Of a stretch of DNA of 64,000 nt, positions 44,326 to 56,610 are shown one piece after another. Position numbers and translations under genes: made by a program. The notes beneath the pieces were generated by a model that saw nothing but the letters and a program-made list of their open reading frames with translations, searched no databases and was not told where the DNA came from. The stretch comes from Sanderia malayensis (lineage: Eukaryota > Cnidaria > Scyphozoa > Semaeostomeae > Pelagiidae), in NCBI GenBank assembly GCA_013076295.1, contig RQOL01000658.1:2854353-2918352 (forward strand), read 5' to 3'. Numbering within the stretch: position 1 is the stretch's first letter; the number at the start of each line of letters is the position of its first letter.

Positions 44326-47229
44326 ATGAAACAAACTGTTTGGTTCATCTTACTCGCCAATTTATTCATTGGATCTCAAGGTACACAATGTTTTATTATA
44401 TATTTATTTTTCTATCTTTTAATTTATGCACATAATGTTCAACGAGCATCATATATATGAATCTTAATGCACTGTAATTAGTTTTTGAAACTTTGATCAA
44501 CTTTGATATGTTGCTTTTTTTTAGCTGCTGTTTTAAACAAAGAAAAACAGTTAATTTCATTTCTGCTGGAAAACTCAACCGCGGATGCAAGGCCTGTTTT
44601 GAAACAATCCTTGCCAACAAATGTCAGTTTCGGTGTAGAACTTGTGCAGCTTATCAATGTGGTAAGTCGCACATCGAATCTCATAACAATTGTCACAATT
44701 CATGTCAATTTGGAAGATAATCTTCATTCTATAAATTTGGAGATGCGATTTAAGCTAGCCTAATTTAAAATTTAGGCTACTCGAGCCTGGAATTTATCAC
44801 CCGTATGAAACGATGCATATTTGTTGCATCTTATATAGATGATGACACCATTCTTTTGTCTTAGAACGATCGATATCAGATGATCACGACAAAACTTTGG
44901 GTTCGCATGGTGAGAAATTTGACTTCCTTCTGTTCTACGTGTTCAGCAATTTGTTTAGCCTGCTAAGAAGTAATCTAAGTTAAGTTGTGCTCAAAATCTT
45001 GGAAGAATACAAAATGCAACATTCTTCTATTTCACTAACTAAAACAAATAATAATACAAACAACAAACAACTAACAACGAAATAGACAAACGACAATTCT
45101 TCATTTATTGACTCTTTTGTATCATTTTTTCTTACATCTACAATGCATTATTAAATAATAGTTTATGCAAAGACTATAGCAGTCTTCCTATTTCTTGCTG
45201 CATTTTTATAATTTACTCCAGAGCGATTCATCTTCATCTTCAGTCTTCCATTGTAACTAATCTTCTTAACAGAACAACAACGGGCTTAACACGACACCTG
45301 TTCCTTCCAAATTGATTATTTTGTTGATATACGTGATTGCTTTGTGTTCATAAATTGCATCGCAGTAGTGCATTGTGCTTGCTGCTTCTTTGATCTTTGC
45401 TTCTTTGCTTGCAGGCACCACGAAGCAGGAATTCGTTTTGTTAATGAAATCTATAATTATCGATATTTTTAGAAATGGAAAAATCAATTATTCACTTGGA
45501 ATTCAACACAGTGGGATAATATCAAGTCTGTTCAAGTTGATGCCAAATTGGTTTGGACGCCTGATATTGTCCTTTATAACAAGTGAGTTCTGAATCTTTT
45601 TTAATCTGCTTTTTCATATATCTCGCTTTCCTTCTTCCCATCATGCATTTTCCATAATGGCCACTTTGGGGGAATGAAGAAAAAGGATAGCCATTGTGGA
45701 GGAGAGAAGTGGATGGTTAGTCAGATGGGTTTGTGAAGCAATGTTACCTATCTTGAGAATGAAAATACAGAATTAATGATTGATATACAGACATCTTTGC
45801 TAATATTGATAGATGTACCAGGATACAACCAAAGGCTCCTCGTTGATTGTATCATGCTGTATGATTGCTGTGCACATAATCACCGATTAACAATCAATTA
45901 ATCAACCATTGATCATTAATCATTAATCATCGATCATTAATCATGAATCATGAATCATGAATCATCAATCATCAATCATCAATCATCGATCAATAATAAT
46001 TAATAATTAATCATTAATCGACGATTAACCGTGTTTGTTTTGATTCTCATCCTAGTGCCGAGAGCAGCTTTTCAGGTGGCACATCCAAATACAAAACCAA
46101 GATACTTATGTACGCAGATGGCACACATTATTGGCTCAGTCCTGGCACATTCACAAGCACATGTAAAATCGACATCACATACTTCCCTTTCGATCAGCAA
46201 ACGTGCATTCTCAAATACGGTTCGTGGGCCTACGATGCTTCCGGCATTATCATGCTGCCAGATTCCAACGCAGTGGTTACTTCGCAATACATCAACAGCT
46301 CTGAATGGCAAATAGCAAATGCGTACAAGAAACAGAACAGCCTGAAATACGCATGCTGCAAATATCCTTACATTGACGTCACGGTTAGCTTGATTCTGAA
46401 ACGAAAACCGCTGTACTATATCTTCAATGTTATCACACCGTGTATAGTCTTGGCAATAACGATATTATTTGGATTCTTCTTGCCACCAGAGTCTGGCGAG
46501 AGAATCAGTTTGACTATAACCATCTTGCTGGCTGTTGCAGTCTTCCTTCAACTCGTCAGTGATAATCTGCCAAGAAACTCTGATAGTATTCCGATATTGG
46601 CTGTTTTTTACATGGTAATCATGGCTGAAAGTGCTCTGTCGTTGATCACGACTTGTGTCGTCTTGGTTTGTCACTTTCGCGCGCAGGCAAGAGGGGTCGA
46701 ACGACCGCCCGAATGGATTCGAACACTGTTTTTCAAGAAGATCACGAAATTCATCAAAGTTAGTCGAATCAAGCACTTGAACGCAAAAGTTGCCGAGTCC
46801 ATGGGAAGCCAAAAACTTCGCAAAGATGTTCCGACATTTTGTAACGAAGGTTTCGCCGAATCTTACACGATACCGTTGGAGAGGGAAACATTGGGTATTC
46901 GTAACTCGCCAAAAGTAAAGCATGGCAGAAGTGGCCTAAGCAATGGAGCAGGAATCTCCAACAAGAAGCCATCAACAATACACGTTAAAGAACTTGACTT
47001 TATCGATCATCAAAACAAGGCATCAACAAATGTTTTAGATGACATCCGAGATGAAGTGCAAATCATTGCAGACCAATATCGTCAACTGCATACGATTGAA
47101 GAAAAACAGGATGAATGGAAGTTATTGGCAACAATTCTTGATAGACTATTCTTTTGGGTATTTGTTATCACTTTAGGTGCATCCACTCTCGCCACTCTAT
47201 TGCCTGTTTATTTGAAATATAACAGCTAA
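44326..47229 (+). CDS. Nicotinic acetylcholine receptor, alpha-type subunit
   Basis: A Cys-loop ligand-gated cation channel subunit. Five in-phase exons: 44326-44380, 44525-44661, 44865-44909, 45473-45582, 46056-47229, giving about 506 residues. A signal peptide (MKQTVWFILLANLFIG) starts the protein; a further in-frame Met at 44251 is possible. Binding-site features: LWVRM Trp in exon 3, WTPDIVLYN, loop B KYGSWAYD, and vicinal Cys216-Cys217 in YACCKYPY, which marks an alpha-type subunit. The Cys-loop is Cys152-Cys166 with FPFD between. M1 follows, then M2 (GERISLTITILLAVAVFLQL) with Glu at -1', Thr at 6' and Leu at 9', predicting cation selectivity. After M2 the sequence SDNLPRNSDSIPIL differs from the usual AEIMP/ATSDSVPLI pattern. 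M4 ends near the C terminus. It is not a clear orthologue of any one vertebrate subunit. Confidence 0.93.
45880..46025. repeat. Heptanucleotide repeat in the receptor's last intron
   Basis: About 20 tandem ATTAATC, ATGAATC and ATCAATC heptamers in blocks, ending about 30 bp before the exon acceptor at 46054-46055. It leaves little room for a normal branch point and pyrimidine tract other than TTTGTTTTGATTCTCATCCTAG. Confidence 0.8.
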
Positions 47230-47873
47230 TTTTGTATTATCATATATCTTCCTTATGGGCATCAATACATATGCATATACTTTGATCAATTTTGTGTTGA
47301 ATAACGCTGTAAGTACAAGGACATTTTGCATGCTTGTTCCTTACTTTGTTATTGTGTATCTATAGTAAAATATTGCAATGAACTGTATAAATATGAATAC
47401 CGTACTACTTCCACGTCCACCACTTAATAAGCACTTGAACTTATAATGTTGGAGATGTTAGTTACCTAGAGCCAGAACTGTAATGAACATTGACATTAAA
47501 CGATATGTTGTTAGAAGAATCGGTCTACGTGATGGAAGTAGTGATAATATATCATATACGCATTTGATGTATTTTGATTTTGTCTTTTAATTTGCTATTA
47601 AATATGCTGAATCATTATTACGATTGCTTTTCTATCAACTTTCATGGGACCCAGTTGGAAAGGTGGGGTGAATAGAATAGAACTTTCCAATATTGTTTAA
47701 ATACTGCTCACGCACTCTGATTGGTTAAATTCAAACTAAACATCAATGCATTGCGAGCTTCTGCTTTTTCTGCTTCGTTCGTTTGCTTAGCTTAGCTTCG
47801 TTGGGAAAAAACTTGATCATTAGCCTTAAAAAATAAATATATAACGAACAAATTCACCATCAAATTATTGAAA
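47230..47873. promoter_or_regulatory. Intergenic region and probable UBE2S promoter
   Basis: Holds the receptor's 3' untranslated sequence and the UBE2S upstream region. An inverted CCAAT box in the form GATTGGTTAA lies at about 47719-47728, roughly 150 bp before the start codon. The same 10-mer occurs upstream of the next gene at 49545. This is a short motif, so support is modest. Confidence 0.35.
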
Positions 47874-49107
47874 ATGTCCTCGGTAAGTATCATGATATAT
47901 GTGTTATTATTTTTAATTAGTTTCTGTGTGTGGATCCAGAAAAAGCTTTACGTTGCTTGTAATCAGCTGCTAACGTATTTGAAAATAATAGGCCTTAGGC
48001 AAGGCCCAAACAACCACCCATCGTCACAACAATTGGTTTAGTTTTCAAGAGATTTCCAGTCGATTTTCAATATTATAGCTATATGTGTATTACATTCTCT
48101 ATTCAGTATATCGAATTATTCAAGTATTTGTATTGCTTTCCAGTTTAACCTTTGTTGAGAAAGTATTAAATTCGTATAAACATTGTCGCTTGTCCGTACC
48201 GGCCTAAATTTATCTAATGTATCTTGACTTGCGAAGTTAAATGCCAATGTTGTCAATTCATATATTTATCGTTTTATTTTTCTAAAGAATGCTGAAAATA
48301 TATCACCTCACGTACTCAAGCAAGTTGCAAAAGAATTACAAAGTCTTCAAAAAAATCCGCCAGAAGGAATAAAAATTTTAGTAAATGATGCAGACCTTAC
48401 TGATATCCAGGCTGTAATCGAGGGCCCAGGTACAGAGTTGAATTCATTTATACGCATATTTCTTGCTTGTTCTTATATGTAGCTGATTTTGATAGAATAT
48501 TAAACCTTAGCAATTCAATTCTTAAAGTTTTATTAGAACAACTGATTTAATAGTGAAGTTTTCATTTTGTGTTTTAGCTGGAACACCATATGAAGGTGGT
48601 CTGTTTAAAATGAAGCTTATCCTTGGAAAGGATTTTCCAGCTTCTCCACCAAATGGATTTTTCATCACCAAAATATTTCACCCAAATGTTGCATCAAACG
48701 GAGCCATATGTGTCAACACGTTAAAAAAGGACTGGAAATCCGAACTGGGAATAAAGAATGTTTTATTGGTTAGTAGAATTTTATCAAAAATTATCTTGTA
48801 AATAAATATTTTATAGCTTTTTTCTTGGCTATAGCTGGTGAATTTGTTTGCTTTACAGACGGTAAAGTGTTTATTGATTGTACCCAACCCAACGTCTGCA
48901 CTAAACGAAGAAGCAGGAAAGTTGTTGTTAGAACATTATGATGATTATTCACGGCAAGCACGCATGATGACTGAAATTTACGCAGTACAACAACAGAAAA
49001 ACAGCGAAAAAGCAAACCCAACTGACGTTAGTTTATCTAAAAAACGACCGGCTGAGGAAGCTAAAAGGAAAAAGACAGACAAAAAGAGGGCTTTAAAGCG
49101 TCTTTAA
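47874..49107 (+). CDS. UBE2S: Ubiquitin-conjugating enzyme E2 S
   Basis: UBE2S extends Lys11-linked ubiquitin chains on substrates of the anaphase-promoting complex (APC/C) in mitosis. Four in-phase exons (47874-47882, 48288-48429, 48578-48768, 48859-49107) give 196 residues. The UBC fold is intact: [14 protein letters not shown] [35 protein letters not shown] with catalytic Cys95, and [14 protein letters not shown]. The C terminus KKRALKRL matches the conserved Leu-Arg-Arg-Leu-type tail that docks on APC2/APC4, and the preceding Lys-rich stretch is typical. The first exon encodes only three residues, MSS. AATAAA lies at 49316-49321. Confidence 0.96.
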
Positions 49108-49544
49108 TTTTAATAATAATCCATCGACATTCTTATATCTATTTTCTCTAGATTAATTTGTAAGGAATTATCAGAGATTGGCGATGTATTGTAAATTGGT
49201 TTGGACAAAAATGCTATGATATTTTAGCTTTATAGCTGTGGATGTATAGCATAAGATTAACTTAATAACACATTTTTTTGTGTAATTGTAGTCTAGGAAC
49301 TCTCACGACTATTGCAATAAACCTGATCCATTGTAAAATCACTGTTTGTTATATTTGTATATCGAATCGAGTAATAAGAAATGAAAAGCATGAAATAGTT
49401 TTTTTACCCTGCAGGTAAGGACATGATCATTTTGCTGGAGATAAATACCCGGTTTGAACGTTTAAATTAAAGAAACAATTATTGATATTGAATGTTTATA
49501 ACAAGGGTAAGAAATGTGAAAAAATTTATTTCGTACTAATTTCC

Positions 49545-49554
49545 GATTGGTTAA
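49545..49554. promoter_or_regulatory. Inverted CCAAT box upstream of the xylosyltransferase
   Basis: GATTGGTTAA, about 100 bp before the start codon at 49647 and identical to the one upstream of UBE2S. It fits an NF-Y site but is short enough to occur by chance. Confidence 0.3.
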
Positions 49555-49646
49555 TTTTCATTCAGGTACCCGTTCTAGTTCCAACTCTCTGTGGCCCCAA
49601 TTTTGATAAATGAAACGAACAATGAAAAAAATCAACGTCTTTCAAA

Positions 49647-52600
49647 ATGTTGCCCAGATTAGGAATAGTAAAATTAATTCTGCTGATAGTTGGACTAATT
49701 GCTTTTGTGCAAATAATAGTGCTTAATTTTTCAAATCTACAATCAGATGATGCTGCTTTTAAGTTTAGAAAAAGTATTTTGTCGAACCGTAACGTCAAGC
49801 TAGGCCAACTTGTGGTGGACACTGAGAAACAGGTAGATGTTTACGCTGCAGAAAAACGTGAAAATTTTCAGGTAATTTTTAGAAATATATCCCTATCTTG
49901 ATATTGTTCTTAAATATATTATCAACAATGATTAATTTTTGCTTTTGTATAAAAAACTGTAAATGGTATTTGAATGACTTTTTCACAGTTGTTATCAAGT
50001 TAAATCTTTTGAAGACTTGAATGTCAATTGCTCTTTTGGCCACCATGTGTTTACCAAATTTATGATATTTTCAGTGAATGATTTATTATCCTTTTATGTT
50101 ATTATTTAGCTGATCAAGCCAGAAATCAGGGAAAGCCAAGAGAAAGAACACCCATGTACAATAACACATAAAGATGCTCTCTCTGCAATAAGCAGAGCTA
50201 AAACTTCACAATGCAAATCAGATATTGCTAAAATTGCATGTCTATTAAACAGTGACAAATTATATTTCAACAATATCACAAGATTATGTCCAGTTGATCG
50301 GTCCCTGGGTCGACCGGCACACTCTATTGGATACGGCCATGAATATGGACCACCTATTAAGATAGTTTATATTCTCACCGTACATGGACGCGCTGGACGA
50401 CAGTTAAAGAGATTGTTTAAAGCCATTTATCATCCAAATCATTATTATTATTTCCATGTTGATTCAGTGAGTACCTTTAATATATTCTAAGCTATTTATG
50501 ATAGCCAATTTCTCCAAGCTTTCAACGATCTCAATGATTTGTTTTAAAAAATGTTCACAAATATCACACTTGTTTCAAAACTTTTGTTTACTTTCTCTCT
50601 CTATTTCTTTTTAGAGGTCTGATTATTTATATGGAGAAGTGGAAGATATTGTAAAGAAGTTTCCCAATTCAGCCATAGCACCATGGAGAATGGCAACGAT
50701 ATGGGGTGGAGCGAGTTTACTGTCCATGCTTCTGCGATGTATGGAAGATGTTCTGAACAAAAAAGATTGGAAATGGGATTTTTTTATCAATATCAGTGAA
50801 TCTGACTATCCCGTTCTGTAAGTTAATCCTTACTTGATAATAAAACTCATGTATGGTCTTTATTGGGATTAATAAAGATTTTCAGGGATCATACTTTATT
50901 GGGATTGATGAGGATTTCCAGGGATTACAATCAAGAGCAGGGATTTTCCAGGAAATCTCGAAGATATGGAAGGGATTTAGAAGGATTTTCTAAGGATCTT
51001 TAAAGCATTCATTGCACTGTACTCTGCCCCATAAGGATCTAAGTAAGTCTGAGAGCTTGTGAAGGGTTTTTTGCTGGTTGGTACACATTTCCCTGGGTCT
51101 CCATCACAATCTTCTAGAAGCGAATCTTTGCGTGGTTAGGCTACCTGGCCCTTCGCAAAATATTTTGGTTACAATGCAAACAGATGATTAAATACAAAGC
51201 TTTCTCAAGTCGGCAGTTGAAAATAGCTTTTGAGAACGGCGCATTTTTGTTGCCAAGAGTAATACGCAAAACCCAGATGCAATTTCATTGAAATCAATTC
51301 TTATTTATTCTATTGTTTTATTTGTTTAGTTAATTTTTGTAGAACAAGAAAAACTAGTGCTCTTTGATTTATGTTTCCAAGGAAATAATTAAACCCTTGG
51401 CTTATTTGAATTAACACCTTGAAAGCTGTGTCGAAGTTTTATAGCCGCCATAAACAAACATTTGTTTATTGTGAGCGCTTCACTTTTATATCAAACATTT
51501 CTTTCAAGTAACTTTAAAGCCTGGTTTCCATATAGTCTTTGAGGGTTGTTGAGGGTCGCTCAAAGGATTAAAATCAACTTTTGACAATGTCTCTGTGTGA
51601 TTTTTAATCTTTTTAGCGACCCTCGACGACTATGTGGAAACCAGGCTTAACACGACTTAAGATATTTCAAACTATGCCTTTAAGTTTAGGTTTACTAAAT
51701 AAACTCACGTTTTATGCGAAAAAGGTGATATTGTGTTATATTTTATAGAACTAATACAAAGCTTGCAAAATTTCTAAGAGGACATCGAGATGAGAATTTC
51801 TTGAAACCCCATGGTGGTCCAGTTGAAAGGTATCCACACAAACTTATCACCCCTATTTGCTAGAAATTTGTAATGAACCAATTCCGTTGTAATGAACTAA
51901 ATTTTGATTGACTATAATATCACATAGCAACTAATAGCACGTTGCAATTTTTGAAAATATTTTTCTATTTTCAAAGGTTTATAAAAAAACAAGGAATTGA
52001 TCGCACGTTTTACGAATGTGATGAACACTTGTGGCGAATAGGTGGGAGGAACATACCAGAAGCAATTGATGTTGATGGTGGCAGTGATTGGATAGCATTG
52101 AATCGAGACTTCTGCTACTATGTCGTCAATAGTCAAGATAACCTCGTTCTCGGTCTAAAGCACATGTTTCAATACGCACTTCTACCAGCAGAAGTGAGTG
52201 AAATAAACATTGGATCATTGTTAGCCATTGATGTATATATATATGTATACATATCTATATATATCTGCCAAGGTTAGATAGGCTTGCCACCTATCTAACA
52301 CGAGCAGCTTGATGATTAATCCATTTTATTGTTTTGTTGCAGTCATTCTTTCATACTGTTTTACGAAATAGTCCGCATTGCAAATCTTTTGTGAAAAGCA
52401 ATTTAAGATTGACGAACTGGAAACGCAAACTTGGTTGTCGTTGTCAGCACAAACATATTGTTGATTGGTGTGGATGTTCTCCTAATAATTTCAAACCAGA
52501 AGATTTTCCCAGGCTAAAGGTAAGCTACTTTGAGCCATACAGTTACTTTGAACCCTTGCTTGAAGTTACTTTGAGCCATCGTTTGGAGTTTCTTTGAGCC

Positions 52601-55600
52601 ATCGTTTGGAGTTACTTTGAGCTATCGTTTGCAGTTACTTTGAGCCATCGTTTGCAGTTTCTTTGAGCCATCGTTTGGAGTTACTTTGAGCTATCGTTTG
52701 CAGTTACTTTGAGCCATCGTTTGCAGTTTCTTTGAGCCATCGTTTGGAGTTACTTTGAGCTATCGTTTGCAGTTACTTTGAGCCATCGTTTGCAGTTTCT
52801 TTGAGCTATCGTTTGCAGTTACTTTGAGCCATCGTTTGCAGTTTCTTTGAGCCATCGTTTGGAGTTACTTTGAGCTATCGTTTGCAGTTACTTTGAGCCA
52901 TCGTTTGCAGTTTCTTTGAGCCATCGTTTGGAGTTACTTTGAGCTATCGTTTGCAGTTACTTTGAGCCATCGTTTGCAGTTTCTTTGAGCTATCGTTTGC
53001 AGTTACTTTGAGCCATCGTTTGCAGTTACTTTGAGCCATTGTTTGCAGTTACTTTGAGCCATCGTTTGCAGTTTCTTTGAGCTATCGTTTGCAGTTACTT
53101 TGAGCCATCGTTTGGAGTTACTTTGAGCCATTGTTTGCAGTTACTTTGAGCCATCGTTTGGAGTTACTTTGAGCTATCGTTTGCAGTTACTTTGAGCCAT
53201 CGTTTGCAGTTTCTTTGAGCCATCGTTTGCAGTTTCTTTGAGCCATCGTTTGGAGTTACTTTGAGCTATCGTTTGCAGTTACTTTGAGCCATCGTTTGCA
53301 GTTACTTTGAGCCATCGTTTGCAGTTTCTTTGAGCCATCGTTTGCAGTTTCTTTGAGCCATCGTTTGCAGTTTCTTTGAGCTATCGTTTGCAGTTTCTTT
53401 GAGCTATCGTTTGCAGTTACTTTGAGCCATCGTTTGCAGTTTCTTTGAGCTATCGTTTGCAGTTTCTTTGAGCCATCGTTTGCAGTTTCTTTGAGCTATC
53501 GTTTGCAGTTACTTTGAGCCATCGTTTGCAGTTTCTTTGAGCCATCGTTTGCAGTTTCTTTGAGCCATCGTTTGGAGTTACTTTGAGCTATCGTTTGCAG
53601 TTACTTTGAGCCATCGTTTGCAGTTACTTTGAGCCATCGTTTGCAGTTTCTTTGAGCCATCGTTTGCAGTTTCTTTGAGCCATCGTTTGCAGTTTCTTTG
53701 AGCTATCGTTTGCAGTTTCTTTGAGCCATCGTTTGCAGTTTCTTTGAGCTATCGTTTGCAGTTGCACTTTATTGAGCACTAACATTGGCTATCTTTTATT
53801 AAACAGAGTCAAACAACGAATGCATTTGCAAGGAAATTCGAGGCAATCATAAACCAAGGAGTAATTACAATGCTGAACACGTGGCTGTACGGTGAATACC
53901 CTGAAAATATGCCTGGATTACATAGTTACTGGGAGAATTTATACCACGAGAAATACGACGAAATTCAAAGATATGATGTGAAAATGACATTTTTTCAATC
54001 TCTCGCAAGAATCGTCACAAAGCAATTATCTTTTAGCTCGAAGTGCTTAATTTCACAGATCTGGAAATCCAAAGAAGCTCATTATTATATGCACAAGGAT
54101 AAACTAAACGGTGTGCTGGTTAAATTTGATGCTAAAATCGTCGGAATGGGTGGAAATAGGGAGCTTGCTACACTGGAGACCTGGACACGAAGGAGTAATT
54201 ACACTGTTTTGTTTAATCATAACACAACGGAGCCAGCTTCCAGACTTAAAGGTCTCGAGGTAAGACTATCTATCTACACATTTTGTTTGTGATAATAGTT
54301 ACTAATAAGCCTCGGGATTTTCCACTGTTTTTTTTATTTTCTTTTTTTTATCATTTTGAGTTTCAGTATTCTTAAAGAATATACAGTAAGAGTCTATTTT
54401 TATAACTATTGCTGGTGTAAAATTTACTTTCCAAGCAATAGAAGAAACAATAGCTTATTGTGTTTTAAAGCTGCACCCAAAATGTGCAGGTTTTTATAAG
54501 CAGGTTTTGACTGTATTCTTGTAAAACGTATGCATGCATCTACCCTCAGCCAGTTCAGCATGTCCTATGTTATATTGAAATGTCTCTTTTGTCTCAGATT
54601 GGCACGAGCTGGGATCAGAAGGAGAGGGTGTTTCGTAACTTTGCTGGAATGATTGGGCCCTTAGACACGCCCACATTGGTGCATAGATGGAGACATGGCA
54701 AAGCATTTTATGTTCGCATTATCTGGACAGATCCTATTAATGTCATTGCAGGTGAGTTACTTACAATCATGGAGTCAAATCAATACTTTGACCCAACACT
54801 TCGTTTGCATTCGCTGAAGTTTGATCCAAGTCATACATACAGTCTACTCTCGATAAGTTGAACCTGTACGGGACCGAAGAAAATGGTTCCACTTATCCGA
54901 ATTATAGGTTTGTTAATGCAAATCCAAGGGACCGGAGAAATTGGTTCCACTAAGCGAAAGTTCCACTTATCCGGGGCTCCACTTATCGAGAGTAGACTGT
55001 ATCTTTACTTATATTGTGGCCATTACCAAGATGTTTTTATAAACTTATATATTCAAGTATTAATGTTACTTGGTTAGAAAAATTAGACTATTAATGTTAG
55101 ATTGGCATAACTGAACTATCAGTGTTAGGTAGTTGTAAAGTTTCTTTTTGTTTTATAGGAATATATCAAATGAAGGTTGAGGATAACTGGGTGATTTCGT
55201 ACCACAAGCCAACATTTAAGAAACCTCTTCGCCCCGGTGCTTGGAAAGTGAAACTGGTACATAATGACGACACGGTCCTTGGAGAGACATCATTTCTGGT
55301 TGTCCCTCTTGCTTATTCAGATGGCAAAGCGGTTGGAATAGAAGATGTTCTAGCATTTAACAATGGACCACGTGTTGGTTTGTACTCTTCTGATCACGCT
55401 ATCGATTTCGATCAAGGTGCCAATGACACCGCTGGAAAAGTTGCAGAATTCTCCCAATATTCTTACTCTACCGGAAGTATGTTAGAACAATGGATTGATC
55501 TATTAGTTGCACGCTATTGGACGATTAAAGACACGTGTTCGATCAAACAATTGAATGGCGATTGCGTCGATTTGCGAATTTGTGAAGGTAAAATATGGAG

Positions 55601-55664
55601 CTCTTTGTCCCCAGATCCGAAGTCTGATATTAGCAGTTTGATAAATGATCATGGTATACGGTAA
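49647..55664 (+). CDS. XYLT1: Protein O-xylosyltransferase
   Basis: Type II Golgi enzyme that moves xylose from UDP-xylose to serine of proteoglycan core proteins, the first step of heparan and chondroitin sulfate assembly. Nine in-phase exons: 49647-49871, 50110-50466, 50615-50817, 51749-51829, 51977-52193, 52343-52519, 53807-54259, 54598-54751, 55159-55664, giving about 790 residues. A short cytosolic tail precedes a membrane anchor at residues 7-27. Family landmarks appear in order: [82 protein letters not shown], the C-terminal domain with LETLETW-like ATLETWTRR, DWDxKERxFRNF and [10 protein letters not shown]. It is shorter than human XYLT1/2, mostly at the stem. Which vertebrate paralogue it matches cannot be told; the symbol stands for the family. 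AATAAA is at 55684-55689. Confidence 0.94.
51519..51646. mobile_element. 128-bp MITE in xylosyltransferase intron 3
   Basis: GCCTGGTTTCCATATAGTC at the left is complemented by GACTATGTGGAAACCAGGC at the right. TTAA lies at or one base from each end (51514-51517 and 51647-51650), which may be the target duplication. A second, inner match (GAGGGTCGCTCAAAGGATTA against TTTTTAGCGACCCTC) strengthens the foldback. No coding content. Confidence 0.65.
52527..53763. repeat. 23-bp minisatellite, about 53 copies, in xylosyltransferase intron 6
   Basis: The unit is ACTTTGAGCCATCGTTTGCAGTT with two main variants: ACTTTGAG or TCTTTGAG, and GCCATC or GCTATC, plus GGAG for GCAG. Copies are exact in length through the array. 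The array starts 8 bases after the donor at 52520 and ends about 40 bases before the acceptor at 53805-53806. Most copies contain TTTGCAG, the shape of a 3' splice site. It is not a CRISPR array: copies are adjacent, without unique spacers. Confidence 0.97.
54840..54999. mobile_element. 160-bp Tc1/mariner-like (pogo-type) MITE in xylosyltransferase intron 8
   Basis: Left end CAGTCTACTCTCGATAAGT, right end its reverse complement ACTTATCGAGAGTAGACTG; the two match over 19 bp. TA dinucleotides flank both ends (54838-54839, 55000-55001), the target duplication of Tc1/mariner elements, and CAGT termini suggest the pogo/Tigger branch. The inside repeats GGTTCCACTTATCCG-type words. There is no transposase. 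Confidence 0.8.
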
Positions 55665-56610
55665 AAATGATTATATATTATTCAATAAATTCATCCAATC
55701 TTATAAATTGAAATAGAGAATAGATATCAATTATTACATACAATAAGTTTTTAAATACGTCTAAACAATTTAACTGTCAAAAGCTTTTCAGCTACAGTCA
55801 GAGGATTAGAAATATTACTTTCATTGTCGAAAGCTAAGATAGCTAATAGATGTCGGGTGTCTATATTCTTCAAGATTTGATCATCGGATTTGTAGATTTT
55901 TTTACCACGAAAGAAATGTTTTTAAACAGGATTGTATCTTTATCGAATTAAATAACTTTTCTTATTATATGGATAATTATATTTAATTAAATTTATTTTA
56001 AATGGTAAAATATATTAGTATTTAAGATTATAAATAACATATTTTAACAGTAAAGAGTCTGTAGAACTTGGGGTTTTCATTAGAGCTAGAATTTGCACAA
56101 AGGATAAGGATATATATTTACAATATATATATATATATATTTAGACAATAAGAAAGGCATAGAATTGATCAAATTATAGTTGTTCTTTTAAATTAGGCTT
56201 GCTTTACGTATTGCATTTTTCATCCAGTGAAATATATTGCTGAAAGTTAGTTAATATTTTCTGGAAAGGAGCAAACCTCTAGTTATACAAAAGTAAATTA
56301 TACATTATTATTATTATTATTATGTTACTCCTTTTGTTTTTATGCTGCTTAGTAATTTTTTTTAATTCAATGATATTATTTTTCAGGTAATTAAAGGAAA
56401 AGTCTTCGAGGATCACAGAATAAGGTCAGTTGAATCTTTGATTTGATGTTAACTCGAAATTCGATTGGCCTTCGAAGATTCTTTTGATGACCAAAATAGA
56501 ATTATTGAAACGCACTATTCTGTTGGTTGATTGCTTATCATGTGCCTTTAATGCTTTGTAAATATGAATAATATTATTGCTGATATCAATTTGCTTTTTC
56601 CAAGCAAAAT
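55665..56610. other. Intergenic AT-rich region, xylosyltransferase to formin
   Basis: Contains xylosyltransferase 3' sequence, an (AT)n run at about 56138-56150 and a (TTA)n run at about 56307-56323. The right end should carry the formin promoter. No further gene is visible. Confidence 0.6.

Noticed and set aside
46465..46923. 152-codon minus-strand frame across the nicotinic receptor exon
   Set aside because: Antisense shadow of the conserved M1-M3 coding sequence.
52527..53763. Regular short repeats resembling a CRISPR array
   Set aside because: Copies are directly adjacent with no unique spacers, and they lie inside an intron of a eukaryotic gene.
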